DNA of 64,000 nucleotides from Actinomycetota bacterium (GCA_005884115.1 VAXW01000005.1:1-64000), one strand, 5' to 3'; numbered from the stretch's first letter, positions 46,739 through 56,684 are shown. Notes: a model not told the origin generated them from the letters alone. Numbers and translations: made by a program.

Positions 46739-47649
46739 GCGAGCTGCGCTTCGACGAGCTCGGCGGCGAGCAGGTCGTCTACGCGATCCACCGGCAGGAC
46801 CGTACCTTTCTGCCCTCGCGCGAACGCTGCCCGCTGGACCCCACGCGGCCCGGCGGCCCGGAGACCGAGATCCCCGTGCCCGCCTTCGAGATCGCTGTCT
46901 TTGACAATCGCTTCCCGGCGTTCGAGGCGCCGTCGGGGGCGGCCGAGGTCGTCGTCTACACCGATTCCCACGACGGCTCCTTCGCGACGCTCGCGCCGGA
47001 GCGAGCCGAGGCGTTGATGTGGGTGTGGCGCCATCGCTACCAGGAGCTCGGCGCGCGCGAGGACGTCGAGTACGTGATGATCTTCGAGAACCGCGGCGTC
47101 GAGGTTGGCGTCACCCTGCACCATCCCCACGGCCAGATCTACGGCTATCCGTTCGTGCCACCGATCGCCGAGCGCGAGCGCGCCGCCGATCAGCGCCTAG
47201 GCGAATGCGCTACCTGTGCGCTGTTGCGATCGGAGCTCGAGGACGGCCGCCGCGTGCTCTGCGAGAACGAGAGCGTGGTCGCGCACATCCCCTATGCCGC
47301 CCGATGGGCGTTCGAAGCACGGGTCACGCTGCGCGCGCACCGCGCCAGCCTGCTCGACTGCGAGCCCGATGAGCTGCGCCTGCTGGCCGGCGCGCTGCAG
47401 GCGCTCGTGCGCGGGTACGACGCGCTGTTTGCGCGGCCGTTCCCGTACGTGATGGTCGTGCACCAGGCGCCGACCGGGGCGCAGCCGGCAGGCGGACATC
47501 TTCACGTCGACTTCTATCCGCCGCTGCGCACTGCCGAGAAGCTCAAGTACCTCGCGGGATCAGAGCAGGGAGCTGGCACGTTCATCGCAGACACGGTGCC
47601 CGAGGAGTCGGCGGGCGCTTTGCGCGAGGCGATTGCCCGTGCCAAGTGA
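46735..47649 (+). CDS. galT: Galactose-1-phosphate uridylyltransferase
   Basis: [49 protein letters not shown]. Confidence 0.92.
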   Translation: MSELRFDELGGEQVVYAIHRQDRTFLPSRERCPLDPTRPGGPETEIPVPAFEIAVFDNRFPAFEAPSGAAEVVVYTDSHDGSFATLAPERAEALMWVWRHRYQELGAREDVEYVMIFENRGVEVGVTLHHPHGQIYGYPFVPPIAERERAADQRLGECATCALLRSELEDGRRVLCENESVVAHIPYAARWAFEARVTLRAHRASLLDCEPDELRLLAGALQALVRGYDALFARPFPYVMVVHQAPTGAQPAGGHLHVDFYPPLRTAEKLKYLAGSEQGAGTFIADTVPEESAGALREAIARAK

Positions 47650-48697
47650 GCGCAGCGGCGCGTTCGCTCCAGGCCGCGTCAACCTGATTGGCGAGCACAC
47701 CGACTACAACGACGGGCTCGCGCTGCCGTTCGCGATCACTGCGGGCGTCACGGTGCGCGCGGAGGCTGGCGGGGCGCGCTCCCCCGATCGCATCGCAGCG
47801 TACGCACGCGACCTCGGCGAGAGCGATGAGTTCGCGCTCGCGAACCCTCCCCGCGCGGGCGGGTGGCGCAGCTACGTGCGGGGCACCGTGGCCGAGCTCG
47901 GGCGCGCCGGGTTCCCGCTGATCGGCGCGCAGCTGGAGATCGCCGGCGATGTCCCTCCCGGTGCCGGCCTCTCCTCCTCGGCGGCGCTGGAGGTGGCGCT
48001 GGCGCTCGCGCTCATCGCGCTCGCATCCGAGCACCACGGCGAGCCCCCCGGCGAGCTCGACCGAACCGCAATCGCACGACTCTGCGCTCGTGTGGAGAGC
48101 GAATGGGTCGGGGCGCAAACGGGGCTGCTGGATCAGCTGGCCTCACTCTATGGCGCGGCCGAGAAGGCCATGTGGATCGATTTTCATACGCTGCGCATCC
48201 ACGAGGTGCCGCTGGCGCTCGGCGGCTGGCGGCTCGCGGTCGTGGACTCCGGCGAGCGACACGCGCATGCGAGCTCCGGCTACAACCTGCGCCGTGCCGA
48301 GTGTCGAGCGGCGTGCGAGCTCCTCGGGGTGAGTTCGCTGCGCGAGGCCGAGCCGCAGCAGGTCGAACGTCTGCCCGAACCACTGCGCGCGCGCGTGCAG
48401 CACGTCAGCGGCGAGAACGAGCGCGTCATCGCCGCGGTCGCTGCGCTGCGCGCGGGCGACCTAGCTGGGCTCGGGGCGCTCCTGAATGCCTCGCACGAGA
48501 GCCTGCGCGTTCGCTACGAGGTCTCGACCGCAGCGGTCGAGAGAACAGTGCAGGCGTTGCTCCACCACGGCGCCACCGGCGCGCGTATGATCGGCGGCGG
48601 CTTCGGGGGCTCGGTGCTGGGCTTGTTCGCGCCCGGCACCTCGCTGCCCGCCGGCGCGCGTGAGGTGCGCGCAGGCGCGGGAGCGCGCGTGCTGTGA
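47633..48697 (+). CDS. galK: Galactokinase
   Basis: APGRVNLIGEHTDYNDGLALPFAI, PPGAGLSSSAALEVA, GATGARMIGGGFGGSVLGL; start uncertain (47633 or 47639). Confidence 0.92.
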   Translation: MPVPSERSGAFAPGRVNLIGEHTDYNDGLALPFAITAGVTVRAEAGGARSPDRIAAYARDLGESDEFALANPPRAGGWRSYVRGTVAELGRAGFPLIGAQLEIAGDVPPGAGLSSSAALEVALALALIALASEHHGEPPGELDRTAIARLCARVESEWVGAQTGLLDQLASLYGAAEKAMWIDFHTLRIHEVPLALGGWRLAVVDSGERHAHASSGYNLRRAECRAACELLGVSSLREAEPQQVERLPEPLRARVQHVSGENERVIAAVAALRAGDLAGLGALLNASHESLRVRYEVSTAAVERTVQALLHHGATGARMIGGGFGGSVLGLFAPGTSLPAGAREVRAGAGARVL

Positions 48698-48712
48698 GGC
48701 GCCGGCGAGGCG

Positions 48713-49165
48713 TCAGGATGCTGGCCGCGGGTCTCCGATCCAGTAGCGCGCGCCCGGGCCTCGGCGGCCGGCGACGTCGCCGGGATTGGCCAGCTTGCAA
48801 CGGTCAAGCGATAGGCACCCGCAGCCAATGCACTCGGTCAGGCCGAGCTTGAGCCGTTCGAGCTCGGCTATGCGCGCCTCTATCCGGGCTGTCCAGCCGC
48901 GCGACAGGCGGTACCAATCGCGGCGGTTCGGTACCCGATTGGCGGGCAGCATCGCCAGCTCGCCGGCGATCTCCTCGAGTGACAGGCCCATGCGCTGGGC
49001 AAACGAGATGAAGGCGATCCGGCGCAGCACCGGCCGCTTGTAGCGGCGATGCCCGGAGCCCGCCCGCTCGGAGAAGATCATCCCGCGCTCCTCATAGAAG
49101 CGGAGTGCCGACGTGCTCACGCCGCTGCGCCGGGCGACCTCTCCAATCGTCATCAGCTCCGACAC
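48713..49165 (-). CDS. soxR: Redox-sensitive MerR-family regulator SoxR
   Basis: MTIGEVARRSGVSTSALRFYEERGMI; CIGCGCLSLDRC [2Fe-2S] motif. Confidence 0.93.
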   Translation of the reverse strand: MSELMTIGEVARRSGVSTSALRFYEERGMIFSERAGSGHRRYKRPVLRRIAFISFAQRMGLSLEEIAGELAMLPANRVPNRRDWYRLSRGWTARIEARIAELERLKLGLTECIGCGCLSLDRCKLANPGDVAGRRGPGARYWIGDPRPAS

Positions 49166-49197
49166 CGCTCACAGCAAAGCAGAGCTGGCACTTGACT

Positions 49198-49213
49198 TCA
49201 AGTTAACTTGAAC
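49198..49213. promoter_or_regulatory. SoxR operator (SoxR box)
   Basis: Perfect 16-bp palindrome TTCAAGTTAACTTGAA between soxR and the divergent gene. Confidence 0.85.
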
Positions 49214-49264
49214 TTGTAGTGTGATGGCTGAACGTCAACTACCACGCCGAGGAGCTAGAGGAAG

Positions 49265-49609
49265 ATGCCAGACACGCTTAGCCCAAGCCAGCAGATCACA
49301 CAGGCCGTCACCTCCTGGCCTGGCGTCGAGGCGGGCCCGGGGAGACGCGGCGAGTTCGCCTTCACCGTCTCCGGACGCGAGATAGGCCACCTGCACGGCG
49401 ACCATGCAGCGCATTTCGCTTTCCCCAAGGACGTCGCAGCGAGCCTGAAAGACGAAGGCCGAGTTGTCGATCACCCTGTCTTTCCTGGCAAGGTCGGCCC
49501 GGCGGCGCGCCGCATCGCGGACGAGCAGGACATCCGCGCGGTCATCGAGCTGATGCGCCTCAACTACGAGCGCGTCGTCGCCCGCCACGGCGTGCCCGAA
49601 GCCGCCTGA
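49265..49609 (+). CDS. Luciferase-domain/DUF5519-like small protein
   Basis: ITQAVTSWPGVEAGPGRRGEFAFTVSGREIGHLHGDHAAHFAFPKDVAASL. Confidence 0.65.
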   Translation: MPDTLSPSQQITQAVTSWPGVEAGPGRRGEFAFTVSGREIGHLHGDHAAHFAFPKDVAASLKDEGRVVDHPVFPGKVGPAARRIADEQDIRAVIELMRLNYERVVARHGVPEAA

Positions 49610-49667
49610 GCGACCGGCGCCGGCAACGTGGTCGCGGCGGCCTCGCCGGCCCCGGGGAGGCACCGGG

Positions 49668-50297
49668 TCAGACCAAAAGGCTCCGTTCGAGGGTCAACCG
49701 CAGCTGCGCGTACGCGCGGTCCACTTGCACGGCGTCCGGCGCGAGCAACCACTCCAGTGCAATCCCGCGTAGCGCGCCGATCACGACTGTGGCCACGGCG
49801 TTGTGCTCGAGCGTCGGGTCCAGCTCGCCGGCTGCGAGAGCCGCGTCCCACCACGGCTTCGTGCGTTCGAGCCATCGCTCGTGCAGCTTCGCGAAGGCGT
49901 CCAGGCCGAGCGTCGGGTTGAGCTCCTCCGCCTGCAAGCGGAAGAGCAAGCGGGCGCGCTGCGGCTGCTCGGTGACGAACCTCCGATGTGCCTCGATCAA
50001 GATCCACAGCAGCTCGATCGGAGAGTCAGCTTTGGCGTCCGTCGGAAACATGTGCGACTCGAGCTCTGAGACGAGCTCCTCGATGACTGCGTGGAGCAGC
50101 TTCTCCTTCGTGCGGAAGTGGAAGTTGACGAGCCCCCGGCTCACGTCTGCGGCCTCGCCGATCGCTGCCACGCTCGTGGCGTTGTAGCCGTGCGCGGCGA
50201 ACAGGCGCGAGGCCGCGGCGATCAGCCGCCGGCGGGTCTCGATCGCCTGCTGCGCCCGCTTCGTGGGCGGGGCGGCGACGGTGGCTGTGGCCTGCAC
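49668..50297 (-). CDS. TetR/AcrR-family regulator
   Basis: RRRLIAAASRLFAAHGYNATSVAAIGEAADVSRGLVNFHFRTKEKLLHAVI. Confidence 0.9.
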   Translation of the reverse strand: MQATATVAAPPTKRAQQAIETRRRLIAAASRLFAAHGYNATSVAAIGEAADVSRGLVNFHFRTKEKLLHAVIEELVSELESHMFPTDAKADSPIELLWILIEAHRRFVTEQPQRARLLFRLQAEELNPTLGLDAFAKLHERWLERTKPWWDAALAAGELDPTLEHNAVATVVIGALRGIALEWLLAPDAVQVDRAYAQLRLTLERSLLV

Positions 50298-50416
50298 GGC
50301 GACAGCATAACAGTTAGCTTGCTGAACGCTTGACAAGCCAGTTATTATGGTCGACCCGGCCCCACCAGCGTGGTCCCGGCCCAGCCGCCGGCAGACCCGA
50401 AACACAGGAGAGAGAG

Positions 50417-51295
50417 ATGGCGCAAACTTGGATCGGCTCGAAAGCGGCGCAGCTTCTGGCCCTTGCAGCGATGGCGATTGCGCTCGCAGGAGCGCTCGCT
50501 GCCCCCGCGCAAGCCTCGGAAGGCGGCAACAACGACCCTTCGTGTAAGCCCACGCCGGCGCACCCCCAGCCGATCGTGTTCTTGCACGGGCTCGGCGCGA
50601 CGTACTACGAGGACCTCAACGTCCTGCAGGCCGAAATGGCGAGCAGGGGCTACTGCACGTTCAGCTCCACCTACGGCGCCTACCCGGGATTCCCCTACGT
50701 CGGCGGGGTGCGCCCCGTCCCGGAATCCGCGGTTGAAATCAAGGACTTCATCCAGCAGGTTCTGGCTGAGACGGGCTCAGGCAAGGTCGACATCGTGGGG
50801 CACTCGGAGGGCGGCTTTCAGTCTCTCTACGTCACCAAGACGCAGCGCATCAGGCGCAAAGTCGAAAGGGTCATCGCCATCGCGCCGCCCACGCACGGAA
50901 CTACCTTCGCCGGCCTCTACAACCTCGCTTACCTGTTCGGCGAATCCGAGCGCGAATTCGTCGGCGAAGTGCTGACGACGTTCGGCTGCCCCGCATGCTC
51001 TGAACTCGGCATCGGCGGATCGGCCGTCGCGACTCTCGACAGCGGCTCGATCGCTCAGCCCGGGGTTACCTACACGATCATCACCTCTCGCTACGACGAG
51101 CTCGTGACTCCCACCGATACGGCGTTCGTGTACGAGCCCGGGGTGACCAACGAGTACGTCCAGGACACCTGTCCCTACGATCCCGTCGGGCACATCGGGG
51201 AGGCGTACGACCCCAACGTGTGGCACCTGGTCGAAAACGCGCTCGACCCCGCAAACGCGCGCTCGTTCACCTGTTACGCCGGCTCGCCAGGCTGA
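50417..51295 (+). CDS. Secreted lipase/esterase (class 2 lipase-like)
   Basis: Signal peptide; PIVFLHGLGATYYEDLNVLQAEMASRGYC, VDIVGHSEGGFQSLY. Confidence 0.85.
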   Translation: MAQTWIGSKAAQLLALAAMAIALAGALAAPAQASEGGNNDPSCKPTPAHPQPIVFLHGLGATYYEDLNVLQAEMASRGYCTFSSTYGAYPGFPYVGGVRPVPESAVEIKDFIQQVLAETGSGKVDIVGHSEGGFQSLYVTKTQRIRRKVERVIAIAPPTHGTTFAGLYNLAYLFGESEREFVGEVLTTFGCPACSELGIGGSAVATLDSGSIAQPGVTYTIITSRYDELVTPTDTAFVYEPGVTNEYVQDTCPYDPVGHIGEAYDPNVWHLVENALDPANARSFTCYAGSPG

Positions 51296-51418
51296 GCTGC
51301 GCGAGCCGTACGGCCGGACCAGCGCCCGCGCTCGAGTCAGGCAGAGCTTGGCGCGACTCGTTGAGCTACGGTGATGAGCGCGGGGGCTTGAGACGATCGC
51401 GACAGAGAGGAGCGCTCC

Positions 51419-52051
51419 ATGAGCACCGCGGAGAAGACTCAATGGCGGGTTAGCGGGCAGGAGATCGGCAGCTGCAACTGCGACTGGGGCTGTCCATGCC
51501 AGTTCAACGCTCCGCCCACCACCGGAAACTGCGAAGCGTTCATCGGTTACGAGATCACGGAGGGGCACTATGGAGGGACGGCACTCGACGGCGCCCGCTG
51601 GGCGGCGATCTACCACTGGCCGGGGAGGATCGACGAGGGTAACGGCACACGCCAGATCATCATCGACGAGCGCGTAGGCGCGGACCAGCGCGCGGCGCTC
51701 GAGGAACTCGTGAGCGGAACCCAGGGCGGCGCCTACTTCGAGATATTTGCGTCCGTGGCACCCAATCAGCGACCCACAGCCACGGCTCGGATCGAGATGC
51801 AGAGCGACCGCGAGCGCCGCGTGGCATCACTCACCGTTTCGGGTTTCGGCGAGTCGCGCGTGGAGCCGATCAAGAACCCCGCGACCGGCGAAGAGCATCG
51901 CGTAAGGATCGACCTGCCGAACGGGTTCGAGTACAAGCTCGCGGAGATTGGCAACACCGTCGAGTGCAAGACCAGCGCGCAGGAGCCTCTGGCGCTCACG
52001 CTGTCCAACAGTTACGCGCAGCTCAACGAGTTCGACTGGAGCAGCTCGTAG
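51419..52051 (+). CDS. DUF1326-domain protein
   Basis: WRVSGQEIGSCNCDWGCPCQFNAPPTTGNCEAFIGYEITEGHYGGTALDGA. Confidence 0.85.
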   Translation: MSTAEKTQWRVSGQEIGSCNCDWGCPCQFNAPPTTGNCEAFIGYEITEGHYGGTALDGARWAAIYHWPGRIDEGNGTRQIIIDERVGADQRAALEELVSGTQGGAYFEIFASVAPNQRPTATARIEMQSDRERRVASLTVSGFGESRVEPIKNPATGEEHRVRIDLPNGFEYKLAEIGNTVECKTSAQEPLALTLSNSYAQLNEFDWSSS

Positions 52052-52090
52052 CGCCCTGACGCGAGACGCCCTAAGGCGACGCGGACCTGA

Positions 52091-53041
52091 ATGGCGACCT
52101 ACGCTAAGCGAGACGCACCGCTTGCCAGAGAGCAAGGCGCCCTGGTCCTCGCGCTCATCGCCGTCGCGACGGCGGCCTGGTTTCTAACCGAGCGGCGCAT
52201 GGCCGGCATGGACGCCGGTCCTGGCACCGATCCTGGCGCCTTCGGCTTCTACGTCAGCTCGTGGGTGCTGATGATGGCGGCGATGATGTTCCCGTCGATC
52301 GTGCCGATGGTGCTCGTCTACCGTCTCGCACAGCGCCGACGCAGCGAGCTGCGCCCGGCGGCTTCGCTCGGCTCCACCCCGCTCTTCGTCGGCGGCTATT
52401 TGATCTCGTGGGCGGCGTTCGGCGGGCTCGCGTACGCACTGTTCGTGGGCGTGCGCTCGGCATCGATCGGCGCGTTCTCTTGGCACCGCGGTGGCCCTTA
52501 TGTAGCCGGCGCGGTGCTGCTGGCTGCGGCGCTCTACCAGGTCACGCCGGCGAAAGACGCGTGTCTGCGCCGCTGCCGCGGGCCGCTGCAATTCATCACC
52601 CACGCGTGGCGTGACGGGCCGATGGGAGCGCTGCGCATGGGGGTCGAGCACGGCGCCTGGTGCGTGGGCTGCTGCTGGGCGCTGATGGCCGGCCTGTTCG
52701 CGCTGGGCGTGATGAGCGTCGGATGGATGCTGCTGATCGCGGCGCTGATCGCCGCCGAGAAGCTGCTTCCGTGGAAGACGACCGCCAATCTGGCGGTCGC
52801 CGCCATCATGGCGGCGCTCGCGATCGCCGTCGCCCTGACGCCCTCAAGCGTGCCCGGCCTCACCATCCCTGGTTCAGCGCCGGCTGAAAAGGCGATGTCG
52901 GTGACGGGTCACTCGCCAATTGAAGTGCACGCCAGACCGGGCCCGACGACAAGCCAGATGTCGATACGTGCGCACACCAAGCAAGGCAAGACGATGGGCC
53001 ACATGCAAACGGGCGCGCACGCCAAGACGGGAAGACGATGA
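52091..53041 (+). CDS. DUF2182 predicted metal-binding membrane protein
   Basis: WVLMMAAMMFPSIVPMVLVY, LYQVTPAKDACLRRCRGP, MGVEHGAWCVGCCWALM; repeated His/Met/Lys tail. Confidence 0.85.
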   Translation: MATYAKRDAPLAREQGALVLALIAVATAAWFLTERRMAGMDAGPGTDPGAFGFYVSSWVLMMAAMMFPSIVPMVLVYRLAQRRRSELRPAASLGSTPLFVGGYLISWAAFGGLAYALFVGVRSASIGAFSWHRGGPYVAGAVLLAAALYQVTPAKDACLRRCRGPLQFITHAWRDGPMGALRMGVEHGAWCVGCCWALMAGLFALGVMSVGWMLLIAALIAAEKLLPWKTTANLAVAAIMAALAIAVALTPSSVPGLTIPGSAPAEKAMSVTGHSPIEVHARPGPTTSQMSIRAHTKQGKTMGHMQTGAHAKTGRR

Positions 53042-53087
53042 GCCACATGCAAACGGGCGCGCACTCCAAGACCGGAAGACGACGAGC
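52960..53087 (+). repeat. Tandem repeats of about 45 bp encoding MGHMQTGAHAKTGRR
   Basis: CCACATGCAAACGGGCGCGCAC(G/T)CCAAGAC(G/C)GGAAGACGA occurs twice in tandem, with a more diverged upstream unit. Confidence 0.75.
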
Positions 53088-53337
53088 GGCACACCCCGTG
53101 CCTGGGCGCACCAAGCAGAGGCGGGCGACGAGCGGCGGGCACGCCAAGGGAACGCCGCGCCGCGCAATCGGGCGCACGAGGAGGCGTGCCCCGTCGAGCC
53201 CGACGATGCATCGCGGTAGGGGTCCGGGGGCGCCCTAGCTCGTCGCACGTAGAGAGCGCGAAGCTCGCCTCAGGCGCACTCCGTTCACCGGGCTCCAACC
53301 CGGCGCAGGGGCGGCCCGCAGGCCCAGCCGAGCGCGC

Positions 53338-53366
53338 TTGACAAGACGAGTACGTACACGTACCGT
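53338..53366 (+). promoter_or_regulatory. Promoter with embedded inverted repeat
   Basis: TTGACA (53338-53343), 17-nt spacer, TACCGT (53361-53366); GTACG-TACA-CGTAC at 53350-53363. Confidence 0.6.
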
Positions 53367-53401
53367 ATTGCCGGATTCGCGGCTGGGCGCTGGGCCCGGC
53401 C

Positions 53402-54775
53402 ATGAAATGGGGAGATGAGGCGATGTTGCGCAGAGCCCTGGCAGGCATCGGTATGGCGGCTGCGATCGCGCTGGCGGGCCCCGCCGCAGCGCGGGCAGCC
53501 GGATACTTCTCGGCTCCGTTCTCGGAGACGACCCACACGCCCACGTTCGGGCAGGCGCCGGTGTTCGTGCCGCACACAACCCCGCAGCTCGTCGCATTCG
53601 GTAAGGACTTCAAGACGGGCGAAAAAAACCAGGTCTACATCGAGCGATTCGACGGGCAGGGCCCCGTCACGTGCCTGACCTGCACCGGCCCTGGCTCGGA
53701 AACCGACAACGTGAACGGTGTGCCTGCCGTGTCCCAGGACGGCAACTGGATCATCTTCCACTCCTGGCGAGGGCACTATCTGACGATCGGTTCGCCCGGC
53801 TACGGCGGGATGGGCTCAACCCTGTGGGCTATGCACATCGATGGCTCCGACCAGACGCAGCTCACCGACGTCCAGCCCCCGACCGCTGGGCCGTTCAACG
53901 GCGAGGGCATCGACGATTACCACGCCTACTGGTCGCCCGACGGCACGCACATCGAGTATGCGCACCTCAACTGGAATTTCGTCACGGGGGGCGGCAATGG
54001 AAACTGGGACGTTCGCGTCGCTGAGTTCCACGTCGCAGCCGACGGGACGCCCTACCTCTCCAACACGCACGTCGTTCGTCCCGACAACGGCCACTGGTAT
54101 GAGACCCAGTGGTGGAACCCCAATCCCAAACGACCCGGCTTCCTCTACACGGAGACCTTCCCCAAGCCGTCCGGCTCGGGCGCGGCGGAGACACCGCAGC
54201 TGTTCTACTGCAAGCTGATCAACCACTACAGCGAATGCAAGAACGGAGGCACGCGGCTGACGGACAGTCCTTCGTGGGACGAGCAGGCGATCTTCACGCC
54301 TGACGCCAAAGACGTGATCTTCATGTCGAGCCGCGACCACCCGGGCTTCTTCAACACATGGGCCAGCACCGCGGAAACGCTCGGAGTCCCGAACGACTAC
54401 GACTACCTGCTGATCCTGCCGCTGTTCGAGGCCGGCTTCCTGCAGCCCGTCGGCCAGGAGTCGACAGACCTCTACGAGTTGCCGCTGCTGGAACCGACGC
54501 GCGTGCGGCGCCTGACGACGGACGGCGATGAAGGGTGGATCACGCCCGAGTTCGCATGGGATCCGACTAACAGTTTCCTGATGTGGACCGAGAACCGGTT
54601 CCCTGAAGGCTACCGCTACCCGCTTCCGATCAGCCTGACCGAATACGTGCAGCAGTTCGAAGCGCTGCTGTCCAACCCGCCCGGTCCGGGCATCGTGGAC
54701 ATCGGCCAGAACGGGGTCGGGGTCGCGCCGCTACCGCTGGAGCAGCGGACACGGATCGGGGTCTTCAGGAAATGA
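53402..54775 (+). CDS. Secreted PD40/TolB-like beta-propeller protein
   Basis: Signal peptide; repeated SQDGNWIIFHS, SPDGTHIEYA, TPDAKDVIFMS motifs; exact start uncertain. Confidence 0.7.
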   Translation: MKWGDEAMLRRALAGIGMAAAIALAGPAAARAAGYFSAPFSETTHTPTFGQAPVFVPHTTPQLVAFGKDFKTGEKNQVYIERFDGQGPVTCLTCTGPGSETDNVNGVPAVSQDGNWIIFHSWRGHYLTIGSPGYGGMGSTLWAMHIDGSDQTQLTDVQPPTAGPFNGEGIDDYHAYWSPDGTHIEYAHLNWNFVTGGGNGNWDVRVAEFHVAADGTPYLSNTHVVRPDNGHWYETQWWNPNPKRPGFLYTETFPKPSGSGAAETPQLFYCKLINHYSECKNGGTRLTDSPSWDEQAIFTPDAKDVIFMSSRDHPGFFNTWASTAETLGVPNDYDYLLILPLFEAGFLQPVGQESTDLYELPLLEPTRVRRLTTDGDEGWITPEFAWDPTNSFLMWTENRFPEGYRYPLPISLTEYVQQFEALLSNPPGPGIVDIGQNGVGVAPLPLEQRTRIGVFRK

Positions 54776-55428
54776 GCGCGCAGACGGCGGCGGCCGGCAG
54801 GCCCTACGCGGGCAAGTCGCTCGCGGACCGGCGCTCGGAGCAACTCGAGCGCATCCTGCTGGCAGCGCGGGACGTGTTCGCGATGCGCGGCTACGCCGGT
54901 GCCGGTGTCGATGAAATCGTCGCTCGGGCGCGCGTTTCGCGCACCACCTTCTACGCGTTCTACGAGAACAAGGAAGAGTGCCTGCTGGCGGTCTTCCGGC
55001 TCGGGCTCGAGCGGATCGGCGCGGTGGTTGCGCAGGCCGCCGCGCTGACCGCTGAGCAGGGGCTCGCTCCGCCCGCGCTGATCCGCGCCGAGGTGCGCGC
55101 CACCCTAGCCGCGTTCGCGGCCGACCCGTCCATGGCTCGTATCGTGCTGATCGAGATCGTCGGCGCGACGCCCGCCGCTGAGCGCATGCGAGCTCGCGCG
55201 CGCAATGTGGCGGCGACCATCATCCAGCGGCGGCTGGAAGAGTACGCCTACTGGCGCAAGCGGCCCGAGCAGCACCGCCGCGTCGCCTCGCTGGCGGCCA
55301 TGGCCGCGATCGGGGAGCCGATCAGCGACCTCGTGGCGACGGGCAGGATCGACGAGTGGGAGGCGCTCGTGGAGCCCGTCAGCGAGTTCATCGGGCGCGC
55401 CCTGATCGACCCAGCCGACCTGCCCTGA
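54772..55428 (+). CDS. TetR/AcrR-family regulator
   Basis: ERILLAARDVFAMRGYAGAGVDEIVARARVSRTTFYAFYENKEECLLAVF; 4-nt overlap with upstream gene. Confidence 0.9.
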   Translation: MSAQTAAAGRPYAGKSLADRRSEQLERILLAARDVFAMRGYAGAGVDEIVARARVSRTTFYAFYENKEECLLAVFRLGLERIGAVVAQAAALTAEQGLAPPALIRAEVRATLAAFAADPSMARIVLIEIVGATPAAERMRARARNVAATIIQRRLEEYAYWRKRPEQHRRVASLAAMAAIGEPISDLVATGRIDEWEALVEPVSEFIGRALIDPADLP

Positions 55429-55509
55429 GACGCGGCGGGAGCCGACGGCGTCGCCGGCGGCTAGCTGCTCGCTCTGGGCCAGCCGGGGCGCTGTGCGCGC
55501 CGGACTTGA

Positions 55510-56073
55510 TCAACCCTTCACCAGTGCGAGCAGCTTGGCGACGGTTGCCCAGTTGCGTGCCGTGCCAGCCGTGCCGGCGGTCCCGCGGCTCTTTCGCATG
55601 AGAGTGGCCGCGAGCTCGCTGCGGCCGTAGCCGTCAGGGGTGTGGAGGAAGAGCGTGCGCCCCACGATCCGAGCCTCATCGCGCGTCCCCTTCTCCCTGG
55701 CGCTGCGCTGCGCAGCCGAGACGGCGCCGCGCAGATCGGGCGCCGGCGCCTCGCTCAGGAAGACAGCGTGCACGGCCTTCGCGTTCTGCTCGTCGGTATA
55801 GGGGTTCTGTCTCACGACACGCTCAAGCTGCCGGCGCGAGAGCACCACGACTCGCGTGCGCACACCGAGCCGACCCTCGATCGCGCGCTCGAGGCCGGTC
55901 GCGAGCGATTGCTCGTCGCCGTTCGCAGCCGTGAAGACGACGTTGCCGCTCTGGATGTAGGTCTGAACTTCGGTGTGCCCGAGAGACTCCACCACATCGC
56001 GCAGCGCAGGCATCGCGATGCGGTTGCGAGGCCCGAGGTTGATCCCGCGCAGGAGCGCCACGTGGGTCGGCAT
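55510..56073 (-). CDS. DUF1697-domain protein
   Basis: VALLRGINLGPRNRIAMPALRDVVESLGHTEVQTYIQSGNVVFTA. Confidence 0.9.
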   Translation of the reverse strand: MPTHVALLRGINLGPRNRIAMPALRDVVESLGHTEVQTYIQSGNVVFTAANGDEQSLATGLERAIEGRLGVRTRVVVLSRRQLERVVRQNPYTDEQNAKAVHAVFLSEAPAPDLRGAVSAAQRSAREKGTRDEARIVGRTLFLHTPDGYGRSELAATLMRKSRGTAGTAGTARNWATVAKLLALVKG

Positions 56074-56087
56074 CGCCGAAACCGTAT

Positions 56088-56684
56088 CTATGACCCGCCC
56101 GCGGCTCTGCGGCGGGAGGCAGCGACGCGCCCCCCCGGGCGCGCCGGGATGCGCTCGCGGTAGGCGCGGACCTTGGTGCGGTTGCCGCACACGGCCATCT
56201 GGCACCACACGCCCGAGCGGTTGCGCGAGCGATCGTAGAAGGCCCAGTGACAGCCAGGCGCACGGCACGCCTTGACTCGCTGCCACGACCCGTCGCCGAG
56301 CGCATCCGCAACCGGGATCAGCAGCCGCGCGAGCGCGCCCGCGAAACCCCCGGCTCCCGGTGCGAGGCTTGCCGAGCCGTCGTCGGCGAAGTGGATTCCC
56401 ACCTCACCGCGGCGGGCGGCCCGCTCGAGCTCCCGGCCTGCCCGTTGCGCGGGCGGGCCGCCGTTGTTGGCCAGCATCAGCGAGCGCAGCGCTTCGCGCA
56501 AGTTGACCGCATGCCGGTGGTCGCGCTCATCCAGCACCAGGGTGCGGGCCGTCCCGAGCCGCCGCTTCGCGAGCCATGCCGCGAGATCCTGCGGCGTCGA
56601 GAGCGCGTCCGTCCCCTCCTCGAGATCGCGCGTGTTGACGAAGTCGATGACCAGGTCGAGTTCGTGGGGAGCAGCCGCTGTCAT
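56088..56684 (-). CDS. CGNR zinc-finger (ABATE-like) regulator
   Basis: VIDFVNTRDLEEGTDAL; CRAPGCHWAFYDRSRNRSGVWCQMAVCGNRTK. Confidence 0.9.
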   Translation of the reverse strand: MTAAAPHELDLVIDFVNTRDLEEGTDALSTPQDLAAWLAKRRLGTARTLVLDERDHRHAVNLREALRSLMLANNGGPPAQRAGRELERAARRGEVGIHFADDGSASLAPGAGGFAGALARLLIPVADALGDGSWQRVKACRAPGCHWAFYDRSRNRSGVWCQMAVCGNRTKVRAYRERIPARPGGRVAASRRRAAGGS

